Source of the DNA: JAENWD01 sp963837165
GTDB taxonomy: Bacteria; Acidobacteriota; Vicinamibacteria; Vicinamibacterales; JAENWD01
Direction of reading: 5' to 3'
Length of the DNA: 64,000 bases
Assembly: GCA_963837165.1 (NCBI GenBank)
Contig: CAWIMD010000004.1
Span: 496,001 to 560,000, forward strand
Shown: piece after piece, positions 55,146 through 64,000 of the stretch
Layout: the number at the start of each line of letters is the position of its first letter
Numbering within the stretch: position 1 is the stretch's first letter
The notes under the pieces: generated by a model
The model's database searches: none
Seen by the model: only the letters and a program-made list of their open reading frames with translations
Told to the model about the DNA's origin: nothing
Position numbers and translations under genes: made by a program

Positions 55146-55688
55146 TCAGTTGCTCCTGAAGGGCAGCCCGATGAGCTGCAGCAGCTTCCGGGCCTCCTCG
55201 TCGGTCTTCGCCGTGGTGATGACCGACACGTTCATGCCCCTCGCCTTGTCCACCTTCATGTAGTCGATCTCCGGGAAGATGATCTGGTCGCGGAGGCCGA
55301 GCGTGTAGTTGCCGCGGCCATCGAAGCCCTTCGCCGAGATCCCCCGGAAGTCGCGCACGCGCGGCAGGGCGATGCTGACCAGGCGGTCGAGGAACTCGTA
55401 CATCCGCTCGCCGCGCAGGGTGACCATCGCGCCGACCGGCATGCCCTCGCGCACCTTGAAGGCCGCAATGGACTTCTTCGCGCGCCGGACGGCCGCCTTC
55501 TGGCCGGTGATCTTCGACAGCTCGTCCAGGGCGGTGTCCACGATCTTCGCGTTGCTCGTCGCCTCGCCAAGGCCCATGTTGACGGTCACCTTGGCGATCC
55601 GCGGGATGGCCATGACGTTGCCGTAGCCGAACTCCTGCTTCAGGGCCGGCGCCACTTCCTTCTGGTACTTCTCTCTGAGGCGGCTCAT
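55146..55688 (-). CDS. rplE: 50S ribosomal protein uL5
   Basis: 180 aa from ATG at 55688, overlapping the rplX stop by 4 bp. VTVNMGLGEA, GQKAAVRRAKKSIAAFKVRE and DFRGISAKGFDGRGNYTLG are diagnostic. Binds 5S rRNA. Confidence 0.98.
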   Translation of the reverse strand: MSRLREKYQKEVAPALKQEFGYGNVMAIPRIAKVTVNMGLGEATSNAKIVDTALDELSKITGQKAAVRRAKKSIAAFKVREGMPVGAMVTLRGERMYEFLDRLVSIALPRVRDFRGISAKGFDGRGNYTLGLRDQIIFPEIDYMKVDKARGMNVSVITTAKTDEEARKLLQLIGLPFRSN

Positions 55689-56017
55689 TTGTCCACCACT
55701 CCATTGCACTTGCGGCAGATCCGGACCTTGCGTCCGTCGTCGAGCCACTTGTGGCCGACGCGGGTATGCGCCCCGCACTCGGGGCAGACGAGCTGCACGT
55801 TGCTGGCGTGCAGGGTCGCCTCGCGCTGCACCACCCCGCCCTTGATGTTCTTGGCCGGGTTGGGCCGCGTGTGGCGCTTCACGAGGTTGACGCCCTCGAC
55901 CAGCACGCGATTCTTCTCGGGCACCACGCGGATCACGCGGCCCTTCTTGCCGCGGTCCTTGCCCGTGGTCACGAGCACGGTGTCGTTGCGCCGGATTGGC
56001 GTCTGCAGACGAGACAT
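55685..56017 (-). CDS. rplX: 50S ribosomal protein uL24
   Basis: 110 aa. KOW domain (VLVTTGKDRGKKGRVIRVVP) and a C-terminal region with two Cys pairs (CPEC, CRKC) that could bind zinc, an addition not found in all uL24. Overlaps rplE by 4 bp. Confidence 0.97.
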   Translation of the reverse strand: MSRLQTPIRRNDTVLVTTGKDRGKKGRVIRVVPEKNRVLVEGVNLVKRHTRPNPAKNIKGGVVQREATLHASNVQLVCPECGAHTRVGHKWLDDGRKVRICRKCNGVVDK

Positions 56018-56020
56018 GAC

Positions 56021-56389
56021 TTACAGCACCTCGGGCGCGAGGGAGATGATCTTCATGAACTTCCGCTCGCGCAGCTCGCGGGCGACGGGCCCGAACACGC
56101 GCGTCCCGATCGGCTCGCCCTGGTCGTTCACCAGCACCGCCGCATTCCGGTCGAACCGGATGTAGCTGCCGTCGCGGCGCCGCTGCTCCTTCCGGGTCCG
56201 GACGATCACCGCCTTGACCACCTGCCCCTTCTTCACGGTGCCGTCCGGCGTGGCCTCCTTCACCGAGGCGGTGACGATGTCGCCGAGCCGCGCGTAGCGG
56301 CCGGCGGCGCCGCCGATGGGATTGATGACCGAGATCTTCCGCGCGCCGGAGTTGTCGGCGACGTCGAGGATCGACCGCATCTGGATCAT
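56021..56389 (-). CDS. rplN: 50S ribosomal protein uL14
   Basis: 122 aa, MIQMRSILDVADNSGARK at the start and the normal VFGPVARELRERKFMKIISL end. Lies between rpsQ and rplX. Confidence 0.98.
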   Translation of the reverse strand: MIQMRSILDVADNSGARKISVINPIGGAAGRYARLGDIVTASVKEATPDGTVKKGQVVKAVIVRTRKEQRRRDGSYIRFDRNAAVLVNDQGEPIGTRVFGPVARELRERKFMKIISLAPEVL

Positions 56390-56398
56390 GGCGTCCTC

Positions 56399-56647
56399 CT
56401 AGACTCCGACGGCCTTCCGCACGACCCGGGCCACCATCCACCGCTTCCGGCGGCTGAGCGGCCGGCTCTCGACGATGACGACCTGGTCGCCGGTCTTCGC
56501 GCCGTGCTCGTCGTGGGCGAGGAACTTCGTCGTGCGGCGCTCGCCCTTGCCGTACACCTCGTGGCGCACGAGGCGCTCGACCGCGACGACCACGGTCTTG
56601 GCCATCTTGTCGCTCACCACGGTGCCACGCTTCTCTGCTTTGCTCAT
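56399..56647 (-). CDS. rpsQ: 30S ribosomal protein uS17
   Basis: 82 aa OB-fold: GTVVSDKMAKTVVVAVERLV and IVESRPLSRRKRWMV. Lies 4 bp after rpmC. Confidence 0.97.
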   Translation of the reverse strand: MSKAEKRGTVVSDKMAKTVVVAVERLVRHEVYGKGERRTTKFLAHDEHGAKTGDQVVIVESRPLSRRKRWMVARVVRKAVGV

Positions 56648-56651
56648 CGCG

Positions 56652-56843
56652 CTAGCCCTTCTTCTCCCGGAGCAGCGTCTTCACCCGCGCCAGGTCGCGG
56701 CGCACGCCCCGCACCTTCAGCGGCACGTCCAGCTGGCCCATCGACTTCTGGATGCGCAGCCGGAACAGCTGATCGTCCAGATCGTGCTCCCGGATCCGGA
56801 GCTCGTCCACCGAGAGATCCCTGAGCTCGCCAATCTTGGCCAT
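56652..56843 (-). CDS. rpmC: 50S ribosomal protein uL29
   Basis: 63 aa from ATG at 56843, which shares one base with the rplP stop codon. LDDQLFRLRIQKSMGQLD and VRRDLARVKTLLREK are diagnostic. Confidence 0.97.
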   Translation of the reverse strand: MAKIGELRDLSVDELRIREHDLDDQLFRLRIQKSMGQLDVPLKVRGVRRDLARVKTLLREKKG

Positions 56844-57265
56844 CACACCCGCTCCTCGGCGAACCGCATCGCGAAGCGCGTCCGGATGGGCAGCTTCGCC
56901 GCGGCGAGCCTCATCGCCTCGCGCGCGTCCGCCTCGCTGACGCCCTCCATCTCGAACATCACGCGCCCGGGCCGCACCACGCACACCCACTGCTCGGGTG
57001 CGCCCTTGCCCTTGCCCATGCGCGTTTCCTGCGGCTTCTTGGTGATGGGCTTGTCGGGGAACACGCGCACCCAGATCTTGCCGCCGCGCTTGATGAAGCG
57101 GGTCATCGCCACGCGCGCCGCCTCGATCTGCCGGTCGGTCAGCCAGCAGGGTTCGAGGGCTTTCAGGCCGTAGTCGCCGAACGACACGTCCGAGCCCCGC
57201 CAGGCCATACCGGCCATGCGCCCGCGCTGCTGCTTCCTGAACTTGACCTTCTTCGGCATCAACAT
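56843..57265 (-). CDS. rplP: 50S ribosomal protein uL16
   Basis: 140 aa. MLMPKKVKFRKQQRGRM is the canonical start. AARVAMTRFIKRGGKIWVRV and GKGKGAPEQWVCVVRPGRV follow. uL16 helps shape the A-site region. Confidence 0.98.
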   Translation of the reverse strand: MLMPKKVKFRKQQRGRMAGMAWRGSDVSFGDYGLKALEPCWLTDRQIEAARVAMTRFIKRGGKIWVRVFPDKPITKKPQETRMGKGKGAPEQWVCVVRPGRVMFEMEGVSEADAREAMRLAAAKLPIRTRFAMRFAEERV

Positions 57266-57277
57266 GATGCGTTGTCC

Positions 57278-57317
57278 TCAATCGCCAATCGTCAATCGTC
57301 AATCATCAATTGACAAT
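57278..57317. repeat. Heptamer array TCAATCG type behind rpsC
   Basis: About five 7-bp units ending in a small TCAATTGA palindrome. The right end is 3 bp from the rpsC TAG; the array lies 12 bp upstream of rplP. Confidence 0.9.
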
Positions 57318-57320
57318 GCG

Positions 57321-58016
57321 CTACCGCCGTCCGGTGGGCGCCGGCCGCCGCGGCCCGCGCTCGCGGTACTCTTCCTCGCGCCCGATGCGCGGCCGCAGCC
57401 GCTCGCCCTTGAAGAGCCACACCTTCACGCCGATCTGGCCGTAGGTCGTGTTGGCCTCGGCGAACCCGTAGTCGATGTCCGCGCGCAGAGTCTGCAGCGG
57501 CAGCTGCCCGTGGAGGTACCACTCCGAGCGCGCGATCTCGGCCCCGTTCAGCCGGCCCGACACGCGCACCTTGATCCCCCGGGCACCGAAGCGCAGCGCC
57601 GATTCCACCGCCTTGCGCATCGCGCGGCGGAACGCCACGCGCTTCTCGAGCTGCATGGCCACCGACTCGGCGATGAGCTGGCTGTCGAGCTCGGGCTTCT
57701 GGATCTCCTGGATGTTGACGAAGACCTCGCGGCTGGTCCGCTTCTGGACCTCCTGCTTCAGCTTGTCGACCTCGCTGCCCTTCCGGCCGATGATGATGCC
57801 GGGCCGGCTGGTGTAGATGTCGATCTTCAGCTTGTTGGCCGCGCGCTCGGTCTCGATCTTCGACACGCCCGCGTGCTGGAAGCGCTTCTTGAGATCCTGG
57901 CGGAGGTTCAGGTCCTCGTGCAGCAGCTTGGCGTAGTCACGATCCGAATACCACCGCGACCGCCAGGTCTTGTTGAACCCGAGCCGGAACCCGTACGGGT
58001 GAACCTTCTGACCCAC
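57321..58016 (-). CDS. rpsC: 30S ribosomal protein uS3
   Basis: 231 aa. MGQKVHPYGFRLGFNKTWRS opens; the KH domain has RPGIIIGRKGSEVDKL and the C-terminal domain GARGIKVRVSGRLNGAEIAR. The tail is Arg/Pro-rich. Confidence 0.98.
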   Translation of the reverse strand: MGQKVHPYGFRLGFNKTWRSRWYSDRDYAKLLHEDLNLRQDLKKRFQHAGVSKIETERAANKLKIDIYTSRPGIIIGRKGSEVDKLKQEVQKRTSREVFVNIQEIQKPELDSQLIAESVAMQLEKRVAFRRAMRKAVESALRFGARGIKVRVSGRLNGAEIARSEWYLHGQLPLQTLRADIDYGFAEANTTYGQIGVKVWLFKGERLRPRIGREEEYRERGPRRPAPTGRR

Positions 58017-58019
58017 GAG

Positions 58020-58457
58020 CTACTCCTTCTCCGCTTTGGGAGCGCGCGCCTTTTTGGGCGCCCTGGTCCTGGCCGCCTTGCCCGTGCCCGGCGCGGCAAC
58101 CGCCGGCACCTTGACGGCCTTCTCGCTGACGGCCACGGTCAGGTGCGTCGTCCGCTTCACGACGCGGAACGCCCGGCCCATGGGCGCCGGCCGCACCCGC
58201 TTCTGCGACGGGCCCTGGTTGGCATAGCAGGCCGAGACGAACAGCCGGTCCACGTCGCCGCCGAAGCCCTCCTTCAGCTGGGCGTTCGCGATGGCCGAGT
58301 GCAGCACCTTCGCGATGTCCCGCGCCACGCTCTTCTTCGTGAAGCGCAGGGTCGCCAGGGCCTCGTTCACATTGCGGCCCCGGATGAGGGCGAGCACGAG
58401 CCCGGCCTTCTGGGCCGAGGTCCGCACGAACCGCGCGGTGGCTTCCGCTTGCAGCAT
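58020..58457 (-). CDS. rplV: 50S ribosomal protein uL22 with basic tail
   Basis: 145 aa. VRTSAQKAGLVLALIRGRNV and PMGRAFRVVKRTTHLTVAVS identify uL22, whose loop lines the exit tunnel. A 30-residue Lys/Ala/Pro tail follows the core. Confidence 0.97.
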   Translation of the reverse strand: MLQAEATARFVRTSAQKAGLVLALIRGRNVNEALATLRFTKKSVARDIAKVLHSAIANAQLKEGFGGDVDRLFVSACYANQGPSQKRVRPAPMGRAFRVVKRTTHLTVAVSEKAVKVPAVAAPGTGKAARTRAPKKARAPKAEKE

Positions 58458-58470
58458 GTCGTCTCTCCGC

Positions 58471-58761
58471 CTACTTCCCGACCGGCGTCGCCGACTTCTC
58501 GGACTTCGCCGCGTGGCCCTTGAACGTCCGCGTCGGCGCGAACTCTCCGAGCTTGTGGCCCACCATGTTCTCGGTCACGTACACGGGGATGAACTTGCGG
58601 CCGTTGTGCACGGCCAGGGTGTGCCCGACCATCTCCGGCACGATCGTGGAGCGGCGCGACCAGGTCTTGATGACCTTCTTGTCGCCGCCGTGGTTCATCG
58701 CCTCCACCTTCTCGAGCAACGGAGTGTCGACGAACGGACCCTTCTTGAGTGATCTGCTCAT
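58471..58761 (-). CDS. rpsS: 30S ribosomal protein uS19
   Basis: 96 aa. MSRSLKKGPFVDTPLLEKVE at the start, RRSTIVPEMVGHTLAVHNG and VGHKLGEFAPTRTFKGH in the core. Lies between rplB and rplV. Confidence 0.98.
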   Translation of the reverse strand: MSRSLKKGPFVDTPLLEKVEAMNHGGDKKVIKTWSRRSTIVPEMVGHTLAVHNGRKFIPVYVTENMVGHKLGEFAPTRTFKGHAAKSEKSATPVGK

Positions 58762-58786
58762 TGCTGATCCTTGTAGCTGACAGCCG

Positions 58787-59614
58787 CTACTTCTTCTTCC
58801 TCCGCGTCACGATGAACGCGTCGCTGCGCTTGTTCGTGCGCGTCTTGAAGCCCTTGGTCGGCTGTCCCCACGGCGACACCGGATGACGGCCGCCCGAGGT
58901 CTTGCCCTCGCCGCCGCCGAGCGGGTGGTCCACCGGGTTCATCGCGACGCCGCGCACGTGCGGCCGCCGCCCGAGCCACCGGCTGCGCCCCGCCTTGCCG
59001 AGCGAGACGTTCTCGTGATCGACGTTGCCGACCTGCCCGATGGTGGCCGTGCACTCCAGGTTGATCCGCCGCACCTCGCCCGAGGGCAGCTTCACCGAGG
59101 CGTACTCGCCCTCCTTGGCCACCAGCTGCACGGAGGACCCGGCCGAGCGCGCGATCTGCCCGCCCTTGCCCGCCTTCAGCTCCACGTTGTGGATGAGCGT
59201 GCCGAGGGGGATGTTCCGGAGCGGCAGCGCGTTGCCCGGCAGGATGTCCACGCCGGCACCGGCCACCACCGTGTCGCCGACCTTCACGCCGGCCGGCTGC
59301 AGGATGTAGCGTTTCTCGCCGTCGGCATAGGTGATGAGCGCGATCCGCGCCGAGCGGTTCGGGTCGTACTCGATCGTCGACACCTTCGCCGGGATGTCGC
59401 GCTTGTCGCGTTTGAAGTCGATCACCCGGTACACGCGCTTGTGGCCGCCGCCCCGCCACCAGGAGGTCAGCTCGCCGCGGTTGTTGCGGCCGCCGGACTT
59501 CTTCAGCGGCTCGGTGAGCGGCTTGTGCGGCTGCGTCTCGGTGATCTCGTCGAACACCTGGACGGTCTGGAACCGCCGGCCGGCCGACGTGGGCTTGTAT
59601 GAGCGAATGGGCAT
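58787..59614 (-). CDS. rplB: 50S ribosomal protein uL2
   Basis: 275 aa. GRNNRGELTSWWRGGGHKR and VRGVAMNPVDHPLGGGEGKT are the peptidyl-transferase-region signature of uL2, with the important His in NPVDHP. Confidence 0.98.
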   Translation of the reverse strand: MPIRSYKPTSAGRRFQTVQVFDEITETQPHKPLTEPLKKSGGRNNRGELTSWWRGGGHKRVYRVIDFKRDKRDIPAKVSTIEYDPNRSARIALITYADGEKRYILQPAGVKVGDTVVAGAGVDILPGNALPLRNIPLGTLIHNVELKAGKGGQIARSAGSSVQLVAKEGEYASVKLPSGEVRRINLECTATIGQVGNVDHENVSLGKAGRSRWLGRRPHVRGVAMNPVDHPLGGGEGKTSGGRHPVSPWGQPTKGFKTRTNKRSDAFIVTRRKKK

Positions 59615-59619
59615 CGACC

Positions 59620-59910
59620 TCAGGCCCCCTCGATGAACTCCGGCAGCTTCTCGCCGTCGCGCAGCCGGACGTATGCCTTCTTCCAGTCCGCCCGGCGGCC
59701 GGCGTGGCGGCCCTGCCGCTTCAGCTTGCCCAGCACGGACGCCGTACGAACCTGGGCCACCTTCGAGCCGAACAGCTGCTCGACGGCGCGCCGGATCTCC
59801 ACCTTGTTGGCGGCCGTGGCCACCTGCAGCACGAGCGTCCGGCCATCCTCGCGGAGGATCGTCGTCTTCTCGGTGATGAGCGGCCGGCGGATCACGTCGG
59901 TCAGCTTCAC
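59620..59910 (-). CDS. rplW: 50S ribosomal protein uL23
   Basis: 96 aa from GTG at 59910, which overlaps the rplD stop as GTGA. VIRRPLITEKTT and the NKVEIRRAVEQLFGSKVAQV segment identify uL23, the docking site for SRP and trigger factor. Confidence 0.97.
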   Translation of the reverse strand: MKLTDVIRRPLITEKTTILREDGRTLVLQVATAANKVEIRRAVEQLFGSKVAQVRTASVLGKLKRQGRHAGRRADWKKAYVRLRDGEKLPEFIEGA

Positions 59911-60527
59911 GACAGCACCTCCTGCAGCCGCTCGATGGCGGCGCGCGTCGCCAGCAGCCGCGTCGTGTCCACGACGTCGCGCGCCGTGACGCGATTGGCG
60001 GGCACCATCCGCACGCCGGCGATGTTTCTCACCGCGAGCGAGAACTTCGGGTCGGGCGTGACGTCGATGATCAGCGTCTTGCCGGTGACGCCAAGACCGT
60101 CGAGCAGCTCGACGGCGATCTTCGTCTTCGCCTCCTCGACAGCCAGCGCGTCCACCACGGTCACGACGCCGTCCCTGAGCTTCTGCGTCAGCGCCGCGCG
60201 CAGCGCGCCCTTCTCCACTTTCTTCGGCACGTGGTAGTCGTAGCTCCTGGGCTGCGGGCCGAAGACCGTGCCGCCCTTCCGCCACAGCGGATTCCGGATC
60301 TCGCCGACGCGGGCCCTGCCGGTGCCCTTCTGCCGCCACGGCTTCTTGCCGCTGCCGCTCACGGCGGCGCGGGTCTTCGTCGCGTGCGTGCCGCGGCGCT
60401 CGCTGGCGTTCTGCCGTGTCACCGACTCCCAGATCAGGTCGGTCTTCACGCGGCCGCCGAACACCTCGTCGCGCACGTCGAGGCTGCCGACTTTCTCGTT
60501 CTGCGAATTGACGACATCTACGGTCAT
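59907..60527 (-). CDS. rplD: 50S ribosomal protein uL4
   Basis: 206 aa. RGTHATKTRAAVSGSGKKPW and KGTGRARVGEIRNPLWRKGG form the tunnel-lining loop. In many bacteria uL4 also regulates the S10 operon. Confidence 0.98.
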   Translation of the reverse strand: MTVDVVNSQNEKVGSLDVRDEVFGGRVKTDLIWESVTRQNASERRGTHATKTRAAVSGSGKKPWRQKGTGRARVGEIRNPLWRKGGTVFGPQPRSYDYHVPKKVEKGALRAALTQKLRDGVVTVVDALAVEEAKTKIAVELLDGLGVTGKTLIIDVTPDPKFSLAVRNIAGVRMVPANRVTARDVVDTTRLLATRAAIERLQEVLS

Positions 60528-60540
60528 GACGGCTGTCCTG

Positions 60541-60562
60541 CTGCCTACGGCCTACTGCCTAC
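60541..60562. repeat. Heptamer array TGCCTAC/GGCCTAC containing the rplC stop
   Basis: Three 7-bp units; the rplC TAG (60559-60561) is inside the last one. The word is the same as in the arrays around the pilS-pilR cassette and behind rpmJ. Confidence 0.85.
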
Positions 60563-61254
60563 TTCTTCGCCTTCGCCCGGCCCTTGGTCGGCGCTTCCAC
60601 CTGAGGCTTCGGCTCGGGCTTGGCGGCAACGGCCTTGCGGATGAGCACGTACCCGCGCGCCGCGCCCGGCACCGCGCCGCGCACGATCAGCAGGTTGTTC
60701 TCCGCGTCCACCTTCACCACCCGCAGGTTCCGCGTCGTGACGCGGCGCGCGCCCATGTGGCCGGCGGCACGCATGCCCTTCACGACCCGCGAGGGATACG
60801 AACTCGCGCCGATCGACCCGGGCGCCCGGTGAAACATCGACCCGTGGGTTGCCGCGCCGCCGGCGAAGTTGTGGCGCTTCATGACACCCTGGAAACCGAG
60901 CCCGCGGCTGGTGCCGATGACGTCCACGCGCTCGCCTTCCGCGAAGACGGTCCCGACGAGCACCTGCGTGCCGGCGAGCGGAGCCTCGGCGCCCTTGGCC
61001 ACCTTCACCTCGCGGCGAACCCGCGTGGGGGGCAGACCGGCCTTCTTGTAGTGGCCGGCCGTCGGCTTGTTGACCTTCGGCGTGCGCTCCTCGACCAGGC
61101 CGATCTGGACCGCCTCGTACCCGTCGGTCTGCGCGTTCTTGGCCTGCACGACCACGCAGGGGCCCGCCTTGAGGACGGTGGCCGGCTGCACGGTGCCGTC
61201 CGCGGCGAACAACTGCGTCATCCCGAGCTTCCTGCCGATGATTCCGTTCACCAT
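60559..61254 (-). CDS. rplC: 50S ribosomal protein uL3 with extended C-terminus
   Basis: 231 aa. MVNGIIGRKLGMTQLFAADG opens; FAGGAATHGSMFHRAPGSIG is the peptidyl-transferase loop region. The last 25 residues are a Lys/Ala/Pro tail. Confidence 0.98.
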   Translation of the reverse strand: MVNGIIGRKLGMTQLFAADGTVQPATVLKAGPCVVVQAKNAQTDGYEAVQIGLVEERTPKVNKPTAGHYKKAGLPPTRVRREVKVAKGAEAPLAGTQVLVGTVFAEGERVDVIGTSRGLGFQGVMKRHNFAGGAATHGSMFHRAPGSIGASSYPSRVVKGMRAAGHMGARRVTTRNLRVVKVDAENNLLIVRGAVPGAARGYVLIRKAVAAKPEPKPQVEAPTKGRAKAKK

Positions 61255-61260
61255 GGATGC

Positions 61261-61590
<330 letters not shown>

Positions 61591-61598
61591 CTCTGCCT

Positions 61599-61697
61599 CA
61601 GTAGTCGGTCGTCAGTCGTCAGTCGTCAGTCGTCAGTCGTCAGGGCAGCGGGACAGCGTGATCCCACTGACTACTGGCTACTGGCCACTGATTACTG
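61599..61697. repeat. Opposed heptamer arrays (CGTCAGT / ACTGACT-like) between tuf and rpsJ
   Basis: Left 61599-61643 (about five CGTCAGT units), spacer of about 22 bp, right 61666-61697 (CTGACTA, CTGGCTA, CTGGCCA, CTGATTA). The right end is 3 bp from the tuf TAA; the left end is 8 bp before the rpsJ start. Confidence 0.93.
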
Positions 61698-61700
61698 CTC

Positions 61701-62900
<1,200 letters not shown>

Positions 62901-62919
62901 GTGCGCTGCTCCGATAATC

Positions 62920-62939
62920 GGCCGAACTGAAGTTCGGCC
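62920..62939. repeat. Palindrome GGCCGAACT-GA-AGTTCGGCC, copy 2
   Basis: Identical over 20 bp to 45398-45417 at the other end of the ribosomal block; it lies 19 bp upstream of the tuf start. Confidence 0.85.
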
Positions 62940-62958
62940 CCACGAACTATTCAAGAAC

Positions 62959-62991
62959 TCCGCAATCCGCGATCCGCAAGCCGCAATGCGG
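62959..62991. repeat. Heptamer array TCCGCAA/TCCGCGA behind fusA
   Basis: Four to five 7-bp units ending 1 bp from the fusA TAG. It uses a different word but keeps the same period and position as the other arrays. Confidence 0.85.
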
Positions 62992-62992
62992 A

Positions 62993-64000
62993 CTACGCCC
63001 TGCCCTGCACGCGGGCCACGACTTCCTCGCTCACGTGCTGTGGCGCCTGCTCGTAGGTGTCGAAATGCATCGAGTAGGTCGCACGCCCCTGCGTGCGCGA
63101 CCGGAGATCCGTCGCGTAACCGAACATCTCCGACAGCGGCACCCGGGCATTCACGATCTGCGTGCCGCCCCGGTCGTCCTGCGACTGAATGCGGCCCCGC
63201 CGGCTGGCCAGGTCGCCCATCACGTCGCCGATGAACTCCTTTGGCACGACCACCTCGACCCGCATCACCGGCTCGAGCAGGACCGGCTTGGCCTTCTTCG
63301 CCGCGTCCTGGAACGCCATCGAGCCGGCGATCTTGAATGCCATTTCGGACGAGTCCACCTCGTGGTGCTTGCCGTCGTAGAGTTCGATCCGCACATCGTC
63401 GATCGGGTAGCCCGCCAGCACGCCGCGCGTGAGGGCTTCCTTGATGCCCTCGTCCACCGGCTTGATGTACTCGCGCGGGATCGATCCGCCCGAGATCTCG
63501 TTCTCGAAGACGTACCCGGTCCCCGGCTCGCCCGGATACAGCCGGATCTTGACCTCGGCGAACTGCCCGCGGCCGCCGGTCTGCTTCGCGTACCGCATCT
63601 CACCCTCTGACGGCCGGGTGAGCGTCTCCTTGTAGGCGACTTGCGGCTTGCCGACGCTGGCCTCGACGTTGAACTCGCGCTTGAGCCGGTCGACGATGAT
63701 CTCGAGGTGCAGCTCGCCCATGCCGCCGATGACGACCTGACCGGTCTGCTCGTCGGTCTTGACCCGGAACGTCGGGTCCTCCTGCATCAGCTTCTGCAGC
63801 CCGGTGCCGAGCTTCTCCTGGTCGGCCTTGGTCTTCGGCTCGATGGCCAGCGAGATGACCGGCTCGGGGAAGTCCATCGACTCGAGGACGATCGGCTTCT
63901 TCTCGTCGCACAGCGTGTCGCCGGTGATGACGCTCTTGAGGCCGACCGCGGCTGCGATGTCGCCCGCGTAGACCTCCTTGATCTCTTCCCGCTTGTTGGC
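62993..64000 (-). CDS. fusA: Elongation factor G (C-terminal 335 residues; gene continues past the window)
   Basis: Open to the window edge. It covers the end of domain II (LKSVITGDTLCDEKKPIVLE) and domains III-V (GMGELHLEIIVDRLKREFNV, TGGRGQFAEVKI, SIPREYIKPVDEG, ATYSMHFDTYEQAP). This is the canonical EF-G in its str-operon place next to tuf, distinct from the EF-G-like gene at 27570-29663. Confidence 0.98.
   Translation of the reverse strand, partial: ANKREEIKEVYAGDIAAAVGLKSVITGDTLCDEKKPIVLESMDFPEPVISLAIEPKTKADQEKLGTGLQKLMQEDPTFRVKTDEQTGQVVIGGMGELHLEIIVDRLKREFNVEASVGKPQVAYKETLTRPSEGEMRYAKQTGGRGQFAEVKIRLYPGEPGTGYVFENEISGGSIPREYIKPVDEGIKEALTRGVLAGYPIDDVRIELYDGKHHEVDSSEMAFKIAGSMAFQDAAKKAKPVLLEPVMRVEVVVPKEFIGDVMGDLASRRGRIQSQDDRGGTQIVNARVPLSEMFGYATDLRSRTQGRATYSMHFDTYEQAPQHVSEEVVARVQGRA

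Noticed and set aside
62901..62992. tRNA gene between fusA and tuf, as in some str operons
   Set aside because: No cloverleaf or TTCGA-type T-loop is present; the gap holds a palindrome and a heptamer array.

Overview
The window is GC-rich, single-chromosome-like bacterial DNA with no phage, plasmid, IS transposase, rRNA, tRNA or CRISPR array that I can see. A complete type IV pilus (T4P) locus arranged as in delta-proteobacteria/myxobacteria, a zinc-ribbon type uS14 and a VKOR-DsbA fusion fit an Acidobacteriota (Vicinamibacteria-like) soil organism; this placement is inference from content, not a phylogeny.

Layout. (1) 1-21653, all on the minus strand, is a T4P locus. In transcription order it runs: outer-membrane protein, pilB, pilT, pilC, pilS, a four-helix-bundle gene, pilR, pilA, VKOR-DsbA, an ABC ATPase/permease pair (pilH/pilI-like), a second four-helix-bundle gene, a TPR-like gene, pilD, a second NtrB-type kinase, then the minor pilins fimT, pilV, pilW, pilX and the start of a PilY1-like protein. 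PilS/PilR should act through sigma-54; a textbook -24/-12 element precedes pilA and a weaker one precedes fimT. (2) 21799-26406 (+): Yip1 protein, periplasmic adaptor and two MacB-type permeases with no ATPase gene. (3) 26412-45353: metabolic and accessory genes (phenylalanine hydroxylase, EF-G-like protein, transporters, ROK kinase, sulfatase-modifying-type protein, beta-propellers, molybdopterin oxidoreductase with cytochrome b) plus two decayed genes. (4) 45432-64000 (-): the str/S10/spc/alpha ribosomal superoperon in canonical order, fusA (partial), tuf, rpsJ ... rpoA, rplQ, including secY, adk, map, infA.

The most unusual signal is not a gene. At 16 or more intergenic sites there are arrays of 7-bp (or 8-bp) repeats. 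The repeat word differs from site to site, but the period and design are constant. Nearly all lie 0-15 nt downstream of a stop codon, several supply the stop codon itself, and many are two opposed arrays able to form a long RNA hairpin. Eight are inside the ribosomal operon. Two opposed pairs enclose four-helix-bundle genes (the protein family encoded by 23S rRNA intervening sequences) inside the pilus locus, and a third encloses a 37-codon ORF. I consider this the best candidate for an undescribed element. Two further dispersed palindrome families (arms GAAATTCG/CGAATTTC; and GGCCGAACTGAAGTTCGGCC) and a perfect 20-bp inverted repeat add to the intergenic repertoire.
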